Assembly: GCA_964428335.1 (NCBI GenBank)
Contig: CAYRXW010000001.1
Span: forward strand, 248,001-312,000
DNA length: 64,000 nucleotides
Source of the DNA: GW2011-AR15 sp964428335
Lineage (GTDB): Archaea; Nanobdellota; Nanobdellia; Woesearchaeales; GW2011-AR15
Reading direction: 5' to 3'
Position 1 is the stretch's first letter, and every line of letters starts with the position of its first letter. The notes below the pieces were generated by a model. It saw only the letters and a program-made list of their open reading frames with translations. It was not told where the DNA came from and did no database searches. The translations under genes were made by a program, and so were the position numbers. Positions 1 through 9,000 of this stretch are shown piece by piece.

Positions 1-2
1 GC

Positions 3-950
3 TTATCACTGCTTGCGACAGGATTTGCCAGATCAAAAAAAGAGCTTGTAGATTTTTTTTCAAAAACATTCTATGGTTTCCAATACGGGGACATGACAAA
101 GCTTGCAGGAATAATAGACAAGATTTTAGGATACCTGGAAGAATGGCAGTTCATAGTTTTAAAAGAATCAAAGAAAGATGACTTTGTCTCAGCAAATGAC
201 ATTGGAAAAAACGATGATAATATAGAAATCACAAAACTAGGCCATAGGGTTGCAGAACTTTATCTTGATCCATATACAGCAAATGAGATTGTCAATGCAC
301 TAAAAAATTCAGAAAAGAAAGAAGCAAATGAATTTTCTTTTATCGTGCTTGCTGCAACAACCCTTGAACTTAGGCCGCTTCCCTCAATTAGAGTCAGCGA
401 GACAGAGAGGATTGAGAATGAGGCTGAGAAAAATAAGGAACTATTTCTATCAAAGCCACCTACAGTTTTTGAGCATGAATATGATGATTACCTAAAAGCT
501 GTAAAACTTTCATTAGCTTTAAAAATGTGGATGGATGAAAAAAATGAAGATGAAATTCTTGAGGAATTTAATATAACTCCTGGAGAACTTCATGTAAAAA
601 AAGAGCTATGTGACTGGATTTTATTTTCTACAGTTGAACTTTCAGAGATACTTGGGTTTAGGGAAGTACAGAAAATAATAAAAAAAGCAAGATTCAGGTT
701 AGATAAGGGTGTCAAGGAAGAGCTCATACCTCTGATAAAACTAAAGAATATAGGACGAGTTAGGGCAAGGACATTATTCAGGAACGGGATAAAAGATATA
801 GGGGACATAAAAAAAGCAGACATCACGAAACTGACCCAGCTTCTAGGAGCAAAGACAGCGGCTGACATAAAGGATCAGGTCAATGAGGGAATAGAGGAAG
901 TTTCTGCCGGAAGAAGAAAGGGGCAGCTGAGCGTTGAGAAATTTGAGTAA
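3..950 (+). CDS. Hel308-type DNA helicase, C-terminal part (cut by window edge)
   Basis: The frame is open from the left edge, so the gene starts outside the window. The visible ~315 residues fit the end of an archaeal Hel308/Ski2-like helicase: winged-helix and ratchet regions (motif ITKLGHRVAELYLDP), the helical LSLALKMWMDE block, then a helix-hairpin-helix end (LKNIGRVRARTLFRNGI). Hel308 enzymes are ATP-dependent 3'-5' DNA helicases acting at stalled replication forks. The ATPase domains are not visible, so the call rests on the C-terminal domains. The stop codon abuts the stop of the convergent next gene with no spacer. Confidence 0.85.
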   Translation, partial: LSLLATGFARSKKELVDFFSKTFYGFQYGDMTKLAGIIDKILGYLEEWQFIVLKESKKDDFVSANDIGKNDDNIEITKLGHRVAELYLDPYTANEIVNALKNSEKKEANEFSFIVLAATTLELRPLPSIRVSETERIENEAEKNKELFLSKPPTVFEHEYDDYLKAVKLSLALKMWMDEKNEDEILEEFNITPGELHVKKELCDWILFSTVELSEILGFREVQKIIKKARFRLDKGVKEELIPLIKLKNIGRVRARTLFRNGIKDIGDIKKADITKLTQLLGAKTAADIKDQVNEGIEEVSAGRRKGQLSVEKFE

Positions 951-2477
951 TTATTTTCTTGATTTTACCTGTTCAACCTTATGTATCTGCCTGTCATAAA
1001 GTTCACTAAGCCCCATGCTACAATGTATATGGTATATTGCCTGTCCGTAAGTATCATATGTATTTATTACATCAAGCCAGGATTTATTTTCTTCAAGGAA
1101 TTCTTTTGAATGAAGTATTGTATCACTAATTAGAACCTTTGCAATTTTTCCTTCTTTTTGTGCATTTTTTAGATATTCTACAAAAGCAGGATCAGTGAAT
1201 TTACCATGTGAAACTGCAATGTATACTCCTTTTGGTTTTAAATCAGGTTTCCAAATTTCTTCAATTAATTTTTGTAATGAATGGCCTGTATCAATCTCAT
1301 CATCAATGATAAGTACCTTTGAATTGCTGATGTCTCCTAATATCTGTATGCCGTTAATTGTGTCTGTTTCCCTATAGCTTCTTGCCTTATAAGCCAAAGC
1401 CATCCTTTGCCTTAAATCTGCAGCATATTTCTGAACTGTCTTTCCCCCACCTGCATCTGTTGCCATTACAACAAAATCCTCATTTTCCTGGAAATAATTT
1501 TTCAATACATATTCTTCAATATTATACCTTAATTCAAGATTATCAATTTTCATCTTCACGGGGTCACTTTGCCCGCGTATTTGTGGTGCATGCAGAGTAA
1601 ACGGAAGCAAAAGATTTGTGCCAAGCAGTTGAGAAATCCTTGTTGTAAGAGTTGATGTTATTGACTCTTTTCCATCCTGCTGGTCGCCCCTGCTAAAAAG
1701 GAAATAAGGTGTCAGGAGTGAAATTTTGGTTGGTGCACCTCTACATAATGCATCTAAGAACATTTCTGTTGTTGTTTTATGCTTATATATTACATTCTTT
1801 AAGTCAGGATACACAATTTCAATTATTTTCTCATAAATGCCTTTTTTTAAACCAGAAAATCTTCCTGGATAAAAACTGTCAATAGCTTCCCATATCAGAT
1901 GGACTTTTTTTTCAAGGCTTTTTTTGTCATGGATATGGGCAATTAGAAAAACATCTTTCTCAGATACAGAATTAAAAAGTTGCACTTTTTGCTCGTTGTC
2001 CTCAAATACCATATGGTTTATTGGGTCTGGAGCAAGTCCTCCATTTGTAATTACGCTATTAAAATGTATCCACCTTGCTTTATCTTCAATTCTTTCAACA
2101 TCCTTAATCTCCTTATCAGGTTTTTCGCTTAATTCCTGGATTTTTTCTTTTCCTTCATATTTCTTTTCAAGAACACGAATTCCCTGCTGAGCTTTTTTTA
2201 AATTCAGTTCAAGCTGGCCCATAAGTTCAATTTCAGCCCTTTGTGTGGCATCAACATATTCATTATGCCTTGTTACTTCGTATAAGAATTCTTTTTCGCT
2301 TAATCCTTCAAACTGAAGTCGAAATGCAGCATCTTCAGCATTCCTTGCCCTGATTATATTTTCAAGTTCAGATACCCTTTCATTTGAAAGATTGACAATT
2401 GACCTGCATACCTGGTTAGAATAATAATAATTATGGAGTAATGTGAATACTGCCAGTTCTCCCCTTGTCTCGCTCAT
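951..2477 (-). CDS. Ribose-phosphate pyrophosphokinase homologue with long N-terminal extension
   Basis: The C-terminal ~320 residues follow the PRPP synthetase fold: DVFLIAHIHD (ordered substrate loop), PYFLFSRGDQQDGKESIT (catalytic flexible-loop region), TLHAPQIRGQSD and the PRPP-binding signature VLIIDDEIDTGHSL. The family makes PRPP from ribose 5-phosphate and ATP. The first ~190 residues are extra: a mostly helical, charged region absent from ordinary ~300-residue enzymes. Several canonical positions differ (GHSL for the usual AGTL after IDT), so it could be a divergent PRTase with another substrate or a regulatory role. Start ATG at 2477 (MSETRGEL). Convergent with the helicase gene. 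Confidence 0.7.
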   Translation of the reverse strand: MSETRGELAVFTLLHNYYYSNQVCRSIVNLSNERVSELENIIRARNAEDAAFRLQFEGLSEKEFLYEVTRHNEYVDATQRAEIELMGQLELNLKKAQQGIRVLEKKYEGKEKIQELSEKPDKEIKDVERIEDKARWIHFNSVITNGGLAPDPINHMVFEDNEQKVQLFNSVSEKDVFLIAHIHDKKSLEKKVHLIWEAIDSFYPGRFSGLKKGIYEKIIEIVYPDLKNVIYKHKTTTEMFLDALCRGAPTKISLLTPYFLFSRGDQQDGKESITSTLTTRISQLLGTNLLLPFTLHAPQIRGQSDPVKMKIDNLELRYNIEEYVLKNYFQENEDFVVMATDAGGGKTVQKYAADLRQRMALAYKARSYRETDTINGIQILGDISNSKVLIIDDEIDTGHSLQKLIEEIWKPDLKPKGVYIAVSHGKFTDPAFVEYLKNAQKEGKIAKVLISDTILHSKEFLEENKSWLDVINTYDTYGQAIYHIHCSMGLSELYDRQIHKVEQVKSRK

Positions 2478-2781
2478 ATTAAATGCCCTTTAAAAATCAA
2501 ATACTGATAATAATAATTGTAAGTATATTATTAAATATAACTATTATAAAATAGAGACAAAATTTTCACAAGACCAAAAGAAACTTAACGACTTAAACAA
2601 ACCAAGAAAAGCAAACTTCTTACTATCACCCAGAACTCCACCAACCCCTATAGATTAGGTTATGATGGATATTTATAAAGGTTCGGGTGACAATACATGG
2701 TATTTACAACTGTCTGTGGGTGAATTTCAGGCATTTTTTCTAAAAAACTTAAAAAGCATAAGCTTCTTGCCAATTTATTAA
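2478..2781. promoter_or_regulatory. Divergent intergenic region with TATA-like boxes
   Basis: This 304-nt AT-rich gap separates divergent genes. ATTTATAAAG at 2671-2680 and ACTTAAAAAGC at 2747-2757 are archaeal TATA-like boxes; the second lies ~30 nt before the ATG at 2782, fitting a leaderless transcript. A weak inverted pair TCACCCAGAA (2627-2636) / TTCGGGTGA (2682-2690) is also visible. I see no tRNA or small ORF worth calling. Confidence 0.45.
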
Positions 2782-3936
2782 ATGCAGCCGATCATAATAG
2801 GACTTGACCCAGGAACTACATCTGCTTTTGCTGCCCTTTCAGTGGATTTCAAAATATTGAAGATAAAATCAAGAAAAGATTATCCTGTTTCTGAAATAAT
2901 ATCAGACATATCAAAGATAGGGATACCGATAATTGTCGGCACAGACAAAAAGGATCTTCCGGGAATGATAAAAGAGTTCTCGCAAAAGACAGGTGCAAAG
3001 ATACACCTGACAAGCTACGATACAAAAAAAGATGAGAAAAAATCCCTTGTGAAAAATCATGGTTTCAATGATTCAGTAAATAATGCGCATGAGATTGATT
3101 CGCTTGCTGCAGCAATCTATGCATATAATGACATAAAGCCATTGCTTGAAAAGATAGAGAAATTTGTGATATCAGAAAATAAACTTCACCTGATAGATAA
3201 AGTGATATTAAAAGTGATACTAGAAGAAAAAAGCATAAAGAACTCAATCGAGGAGCTTGAATTGAAGCCAGAAAAAAAAATAATCCCAAAAGCAAAAATA
3301 ATCCCTGAAAGAATTTTTTATGAAGAAAAAGAAAAGAAGATTGAAGAATTGAATGAAGCAGTAGATGAATTAGAGTCATATATTTCTGAATTAAAAGAAG
3401 AGAACAGGAACCTGCTGGAGAAAAGGGTTGACATAAGCACAGAGACAAAAAAGATAATCTCATTCAAGGAACAACGAGCACTGAATCTTGAGAAGCACAA
3501 CAGGAAACTAAAAAAGGAGATAGCAGAAAAAGAAAAAATAATCCAACTGCTAAACAGCTTTATTTCAAGCTCATCAAATAAGCTAATATTAAAACGACTC
3601 AATGACCTGACAAGCAATGAATTCTCTGAAAAGGAAAAAATCCTGAACCTGCAGAAAGGAGATATTCTATATGTGAAGGACTTAAGCAAGTTCAGCAGGA
3701 ATGTCATTGAAAAAATCAGGGAGACATCTGAAGTCGTAATCTATGAGAATGGAAACGAGATAAATGGACTTACGTGCATAAAAAATGAGAAAAAGATTGA
3801 GAAAAACAGGTACTTTGCCCTTATATCAAAGGAAGAATTTGAAAAATTACTGAGCGAGAAGAAAAAAAGCAAGACTTTCATAAATGATATCCTAGAAGAT
3901 TACAAGAAAGAAAGGCTAAAAAAATTGATAGGATAA
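2782..3936 (+). CDS. DUF460 family RNase H-fold protein with coiled coil
   Basis: Residues 1-115 have the RNase H/RuvC-like start (IIIGLDPGTTSAFAAL), a middle acidic strand (PIIVGTDKKD) and the end motif NAHEIDSLAAAIYAYN, as in archaeal DUF460 (COG2433) predicted nucleases. A long charged coiled coil follows (~180-270). The C-terminal third (~280-384) contains DILYVKDLSKFSRNVIE and a Lys-rich tail. Nuclease activity is predicted from the fold, not shown. At 384 residues it is shorter than many DUF460 proteins of over 600. It converges on NMD3 with 7 nt between them. Confidence 0.75.
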   Translation: MQPIIIGLDPGTTSAFAALSVDFKILKIKSRKDYPVSEIISDISKIGIPIIVGTDKKDLPGMIKEFSQKTGAKIHLTSYDTKKDEKKSLVKNHGFNDSVNNAHEIDSLAAAIYAYNDIKPLLEKIEKFVISENKLHLIDKVILKVILEEKSIKNSIEELELKPEKKIIPKAKIIPERIFYEEKEKKIEELNEAVDELESYISELKEENRNLLEKRVDISTETKKIISFKEQRALNLEKHNRKLKKEIAEKEKIIQLLNSFISSSSNKLILKRLNDLTSNEFSEKEKILNLQKGDILYVKDLSKFSRNVIEKIRETSEVVIYENGNEINGLTCIKNEKKIEKNRYFALISKEEFEKLLSEKKKSKTFINDILEDYKKERLKKLIG

Positions 3937-3943
3937 AAAAACT

Positions 3944-4858
3944 TCAGACAAGATAATATGAGCCGTTGTCTATCACAATCTTGACTTTCTCATCAAGCTC
4001 AACATCCTTTTTATTCCTTACTGGCATGCTCTGGAATGTTTCTGGATCCAGCACCTCAATGCTCGGAAAGAGCTTTGATATCCTGCTCTTTAATGGTTTC
4101 AACACTTCAAAATCCCCTTTAAGGTTTACTGTTGCATTATTTCCTGTCTTCAAATCAACACCTGACACAACTTTTGAGACCTTTGTCAGCAATACTAGTT
4201 TATTTTCAAACCTGATAACATCTCCCTGCCTGAATTTCGGGCCTTCATAGTAAAGATGTATCCTATACTTATCCTTGCTTGTCTGCCTATCCCTTGTATA
4301 TATCTGCGCATTTACTTTTAATATTCCTCCAAATTTCCTATGAAGCTCATTTCCAAGATTCTGGAGTCTTTTCTTGTCAGAAAGCTGCAAGTCCATGCCG
4401 TTTTCCTGCGTCACTTCATCTGAGATATTGACATGATATTCCCTTAGGTACCTTTTCACATAACTTATTATTTCTTCAGATGCATTCCTTAGTTGCAGTA
4501 CGCCTTCGTAATACTTGCCCTGCCTTTTGCAGTTATCGCAGTATGTAGATTCTATTGTGGAAGGGATAACAAAAATATCGTCTCCTGAAATAATCTCTAT
4601 CTCCATCTCTTCTTTAAAACCATTCTTGAGTTCAGGGATAGTAAAATTTACCTCGTCAATCTTGTCTTTTATTGAATTGACTATTATCTTTTTGATGCCG
4701 GTCTCAAGCTTTCCGTTGTTCCAGATCCCCTTGTAAAAAAACCTCTGGCACATGCTGCATGTCTTAATGGTAATATCTTTAACGCTTATCTCTTTTCTTG
4801 GCCTGCAGTCCTTGCAGATGCCGTTACTCTTCTTTCCGCATCCGGGGCAAAATTCCAT
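3944..4858 (-). CDS. NMD3-like ribosome-associated protein
   Basis: The N-terminus has paired zinc-binding motifs (CPGCGKK..CKDC, then CSMC and CDNC), followed by the NMD3 domain with EGVLQLRN and the Leu/Arg-rich LQNLGNELHRKFGG stretch. Eukaryotic NMD3 is the export adaptor of the 60S subunit; archaeal homologues lack the export tails and probably act in large-subunit biogenesis. The 304-residue length fits the archaeal form. Start ATG at 4858. The promoter region is shared with the divergent signal peptidase gene. Confidence 0.85.
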   Translation of the reverse strand: MEFCPGCGKKSNGICKDCRPRKEISVKDITIKTCSMCQRFFYKGIWNNGKLETGIKKIIVNSIKDKIDEVNFTIPELKNGFKEEMEIEIISGDDIFVIPSTIESTYCDNCKRQGKYYEGVLQLRNASEEIISYVKRYLREYHVNISDEVTQENGMDLQLSDKKRLQNLGNELHRKFGGILKVNAQIYTRDRQTSKDKYRIHLYYEGPKFRQGDVIRFENKLVLLTKVSKVVSGVDLKTGNNATVNLKGDFEVLKPLKSRISKLFPSIEVLDPETFQSMPVRNKKDVELDEKVKIVIDNGSYYLV

Positions 4859-4923
4859 AAACGTTAGTAGAAAGAGGTTATTTAATAGGCTTTGCTTAAT
4901 TCATTTTTATTTTGCACCCATAA

Positions 4924-4933
4924 GCTTAAATAA
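4924..4933 (+). promoter_or_regulatory. TATA box of the signal peptidase / TFS operon
   Basis: GCTTAAATAA is centred ~28 nt before the ATG at 4957. The same distance recurs before many genes here and implies a transcript with almost no 5' leader. Confidence 0.55.
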
Positions 4934-4956
4934 CATTTATTCTTGCATTCTTTGAA

Positions 4957-5694
4957 ATGCAAAAGCACAATCCAAAAAAGCCAAGGACGACATGGCAGAA
5001 GATCTGGTATTTCATATGGGATGATGACAGCATATGGAGCTGGCTTGCAAACATCGTGATAGCTTTTGTTCTTATCAAATATATACTGTATCCAGGCTTG
5101 GGACTGGTTTTTGGGACAACACATCCTGTTGTTGCTGTAGTCTCAGGGAGCATGGAACATAAGATGGTGCACCCATGCCTTGGCTATGAAAGGTATCCTG
5201 ACGGAAGGCTTGTGTGCAAGGCATATGATCCAAACAGGTACCAGATATGCGGAAAAAGCTATGATGAAAAATCAAGGATCAACCTGGAGAAGTTCTGGGA
5301 CACGTGCGGGGACTTTTATGGTCCATACAATATAACCGAAGAATCATTTGATGGTTTTTCGATGAAAAATGGATTCAATACAGGTGATATAATCGTTCTT
5401 TTTGGAAAAAAAGCAAAAGATATTGAAGTTGGAGATGTCATAGTTTTTAGGACCAACCAGAGGGACCCGATAATACACAGGATAATAAGAAAATGGGAAG
5501 AAAACGGAAAATATTATTTCCAGACAAAAGGGGACCATAATGAGAATTCATATGCATTCGAGACAGGAATTACAGAAGAGCAGCTTGTAGGAAAAGCAGT
5601 ATTTAGGATTCCATTTTTAGGGAACATAAAGATATGGTTTGTTGACTTGCTGCATTTCCTGAAGCTTGATGCAGTATCGAGGTTATTCAATTGA
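4957..5694 (+). CDS. Signal peptidase I (archaeal/Sec11-like)
   Basis: A TM segment (~29-52) precedes the catalytic serine motif VVAVVSGSMEHKM. The conserved GDVIVF strand, PIIHRIIR (His replacing the bacterial Lys, as in archaeal and ER signal peptidases) and TKGDHNENSY (Asp) complete the set. It should cleave Sec signal peptides on the outer face of the membrane. A ~70-residue Cys-containing insert (about 72-140) between the Ser motif and the next conserved strand is a feature I associate with DPANN enzymes. The stop overlaps the next ATG as TGATG, so TFS is probably translationally coupled. Confidence 0.9.
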   Translation: MQKHNPKKPRTTWQKIWYFIWDDDSIWSWLANIVIAFVLIKYILYPGLGLVFGTTHPVVAVVSGSMEHKMVHPCLGYERYPDGRLVCKAYDPNRYQICGKSYDEKSRINLEKFWDTCGDFYGPYNITEESFDGFSMKNGFNTGDIIVLFGKKAKDIEVGDVIVFRTNQRDPIIHRIIRKWEENGKYYFQTKGDHNENSYAFETGITEEQLVGKAVFRIPFLGNIKIWFVDLLHFLKLDAVSRLFN

Positions 5695-5984
5695 TGTTCT
5701 GCCCAAAGTGCGGCTCAATATTAGTCCCAAAAGAGGGAAGGGTATTATGCAGCTGCGGCTATGAAAAAAAAGCCGAGAAGATGGAAGTGAAAGAGAAGAT
5801 AAATACAAAGGAAGTCAATGTAACTGAAGAAATCGAGATATATCCATTGGTAGATGAAGAATGCCCGCAGTGCGGACATGCAAAATCATATTTCTGGGAA
5901 GTGCAGACAAGGGCAAGTGATGAACCGGCAACGAAATTTTTCAAGTGCGAGAAGTGCAAGCACATATGGCGGGATTATAAGTAA
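5694..5984 (+). CDS. Transcription factor S (TFS; TFIIS/RPB9-like)
   Basis: The N-terminal ribbon is FCPKCGSIL..CSCG; the C-terminal ribbon is CPQCGHAKSYFW with QTRASDEPATKFF and CEKCKHIW. The acidic Asp-Glu pair in SDEP is the cleavage-stimulating tip that enters the RNA polymerase active site, so this is a functional TFS rather than an RPB9-like subunit. An upstream TTG at 5691 is in frame, but the ATG at 5694, overlapping the signal peptidase stop as TGATG, is the better start. Confidence 0.92.
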   Translation: MFCPKCGSILVPKEGRVLCSCGYEKKAEKMEVKEKINTKEVNVTEEIEIYPLVDEECPQCGHAKSYFWEVQTRASDEPATKFFKCEKCKHIWRDYK

Positions 5985-6013
5985 TAGTTTTCTGAAATTT
6001 TTCTTGCTAAAAA

Positions 6014-6054
6014 AATTTATATAGTAAATATGCGTTTCTATTTAATTGGGGGTG
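6014..6054 (+). promoter_or_regulatory. Promoter and ribosome binding site of the RHS operon
   Basis: AATTTATATAG at 6015-6025 is a TATA-like box, and GGGGGTG at 6048-6054 is a strong Shine-Dalgarno-like site before the GTG start at 6059. Unlike the leaderless housekeeping genes, this gene has a real leader. Confidence 0.5.
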
Positions 6055-6058
6055 TTAG

Positions 6059-9000
6059 GTGAAATATCATATTTTATTAAGTATGATTGTTTTATTTATA
6101 GTATTATTTCCAATTCCTATACCTGCTGACAATACTTATAGAGACTACATATTCTCCCCAAAAGAATTGCATAGCGAAAACGTTCAAGCAAACAGCCAAT
6201 TTTCAACAGATTTATTTACAGGAGCAGCGACTTATTCTTACCAATTTGATGTGCCTATAGGAACAAATTCTTTAACACCAACTATCAGTTTATCGTATAA
6301 TAGTTTGTCTGTGAATAACAGGCCTACAATAGTTGGCTCAGGCTGGTCTTTATCTCAAAGTTACATTAAAAGAAAAACCAACTATACTTTTGCAAAAACT
6401 TCAGATGACGAATTTGAACTGGCATTAGACGGAACAACATATAATTTAGTTTATAACCCTTTTGACAAAAGATACCATACTGAATTAGAATCATTTTTCA
6501 ACATAAAAAATATTTCAGGAGGGAACAACACAAACGGGATATATTGGATAGTAAAATTACCAAATGGAAAAACTTACAGGTTTGGGTATAACAATAATTC
6601 TGAAATGGTTTCAACAGAATTTGATTACACTTGGAAGTGGAGCCTTGATTTGGTAAATGACACAAATAATAATAAAATTTTTTATAGCTATTATGAAGAC
6701 CTAAGTATTAATGATTCTTCTGCTGTATATCCGAAATTCATTGAATATAATAATGATAGGAGAAGAAAAATAATCTTTAATTACCAATCTTCTGATAGAA
6801 GCGATAAGTGGGAAGTGTATGAAGATGGAACTAAATTAAGAGAATCAAGAAAATTAACAAAAGTTGAAATTTTAGTAAATGGGTCATTAATATCCAAATA
6901 TGTATTTAATTATAGTAATGAAATTCCAACGCATAGTTTAATTACAAGCATTCAGGAATTTGGTTCAGACAATATTACAGCTTTACCAGCGACAAAATTT
7001 GAATATTTTTCCCAAGGGAATGGATGGGAGAATGATACTTCATGGAATATGCCCTATGATAATTCTGTATGTGGGTTAGCATTTGCAGATGCCTACGAAG
7101 GGCAGGATGCAGGGCTAAGATTGATGGATGTAAATAGAGACGGATTAACAGATGCGGTTGTTGGATACGGAGATTGTTCGCCAAGCAGTATTAGGAAAAC
7201 ATTTATCAATGTTGGTGATGGCTGGGAATACAATTCAAGCTGGAATCTTCCTTATGACAGCAGTTCATGTGGTTTATTATTTACATGGTCTGGCTCTGAT
7301 ACAGGACTTAGAGCCACTGATGTGAACAACGATGGATTAACAGATTTAATGGTTGCTTATGGCGATGGATGTGGGCCAACAGACTCAGTTAGAAGAACTT
7401 TCATTAACAACGGAACTAATTGGGAATATAATAGTTCATGGAATATGCCATATGTGACATCTTCTTGCATGTATTTTACACTTGTAAACCCATCAAGAGA
7501 CGAAGGAGTAAGGCTTGCCGATGTTAATTCAGATGGATATCCTGATTTACTTGTTGGATATGGCAGCGGTTGCACCAGTAGTTTACATAGGAAAACTTAT
7601 ATGAATAATAAGACAAGTTGGAAAAATGATTCCAATTGGAATATGCCATTTGATGTTAATTCTTGCGGGCTTATTTTTGCAGCAACAGGTGGAACATCAC
7701 AAGGAACTATTCTTGTAGATGTTAATGGAGATAATTTGCAAGACATTGTTGTTGGGAAATCAAGTGGTTGTACAGATGGAGGTATGGTACGAAGAACTTT
7801 CATTAACAACGGTACAAATTGGGAATATGATAGCAAGTGGAATTTACCTTATAATAACTCAGTATGTGGTATAGCTATCACAACACAGGGCACTAATCCA
7901 GGTTGGGATAAAGGTACAAGATTTTCTGATGTTAATGGCGATGGTTTAATAGATATTCTTGTTGGATATGGTGCAGACTGTGACAGTAGTAGTCTAGTAA
8001 GAAAAACATTCCTGAATAATGGAAATGGCTGGAAATATAATAGTTCTTGGAATTTGCCTTATGATTCAGATTTTTGCGGGATGATATTTTCCTCTTCAAC
8101 AGATGGTGGTTTTGATCAGGGTGTAAGACTTGAAGATATTAATGGAGATAACCTTCCAGATATTGTTGCAGGCAGGAATGGAGGCTGTAGCCAGGAGGAT
8201 ATTAAAAGTAAAACTTACATAAATAAAGCAAAAAAAGCTAGACTACTGAAAAAAATAACAAATAGCAATGGTGGAATTATTAATATAGATTATATGCAAT
8301 CTACACTTCTTGATCCAGTAAATAAAACAGGTCATGGAAATATAGGATTTAATTTATGGGTTGTTAGCAATATTACTTTTGCAAATGGCATGATAATTAG
8401 CCAAAAAATTAATTCAACAGAAAAATATGATTACTCAAATGGTTTATATGATTATAAAACTAAAGAATTTAGAGGTTTTAAATATGTTAATTTAACTAAA
8501 CCAGATGGCAGTTATATCCAGCATTTTTTTCATCAAGATATTGCAAAAAAAGGAAGAGAATACAAGGTAAATTATTTTGATAGCAATAATAAACTAATAC
8601 AAAGAAAACTAAATGAGTGGATTTACTCAGATTTAAATGGTTATTTTAATGTAAATTTAAAAACACAATCTATGCAAACTTTTGAAGGGTTATCTACTAG
8701 TAAAATTAGCAATGTAACTTACTATTATGATAATTTTGGAAATCGTATTGCTATTATAAATAAAGGAGATACAAATATTAATGGTGATGAAGCCTACGAA
8801 TATTTTGAATATCTAAATAATTCTGCAAAATGGATAGTAAATAAGCCGAAAATTCATAAGATTCTTGCATCAGACAATTCAACAAAATTAAGGGAAACAA
8901 AATATAGGTATGATAACCAAAGCTATGGAACTGCTCCAACAAAAGGATATTTGACAAGAGAAGAAAAATGGCTATATGGTGGAAACAATATAACGCAAAA

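Noticed and set aside
2478..2781. tRNA or small RNA gene in the 304-nt gap
   Set aside because: GGTTCGGGTGA looks a little like a T-arm, but no acceptor stem or anticodon arm pairs around it.
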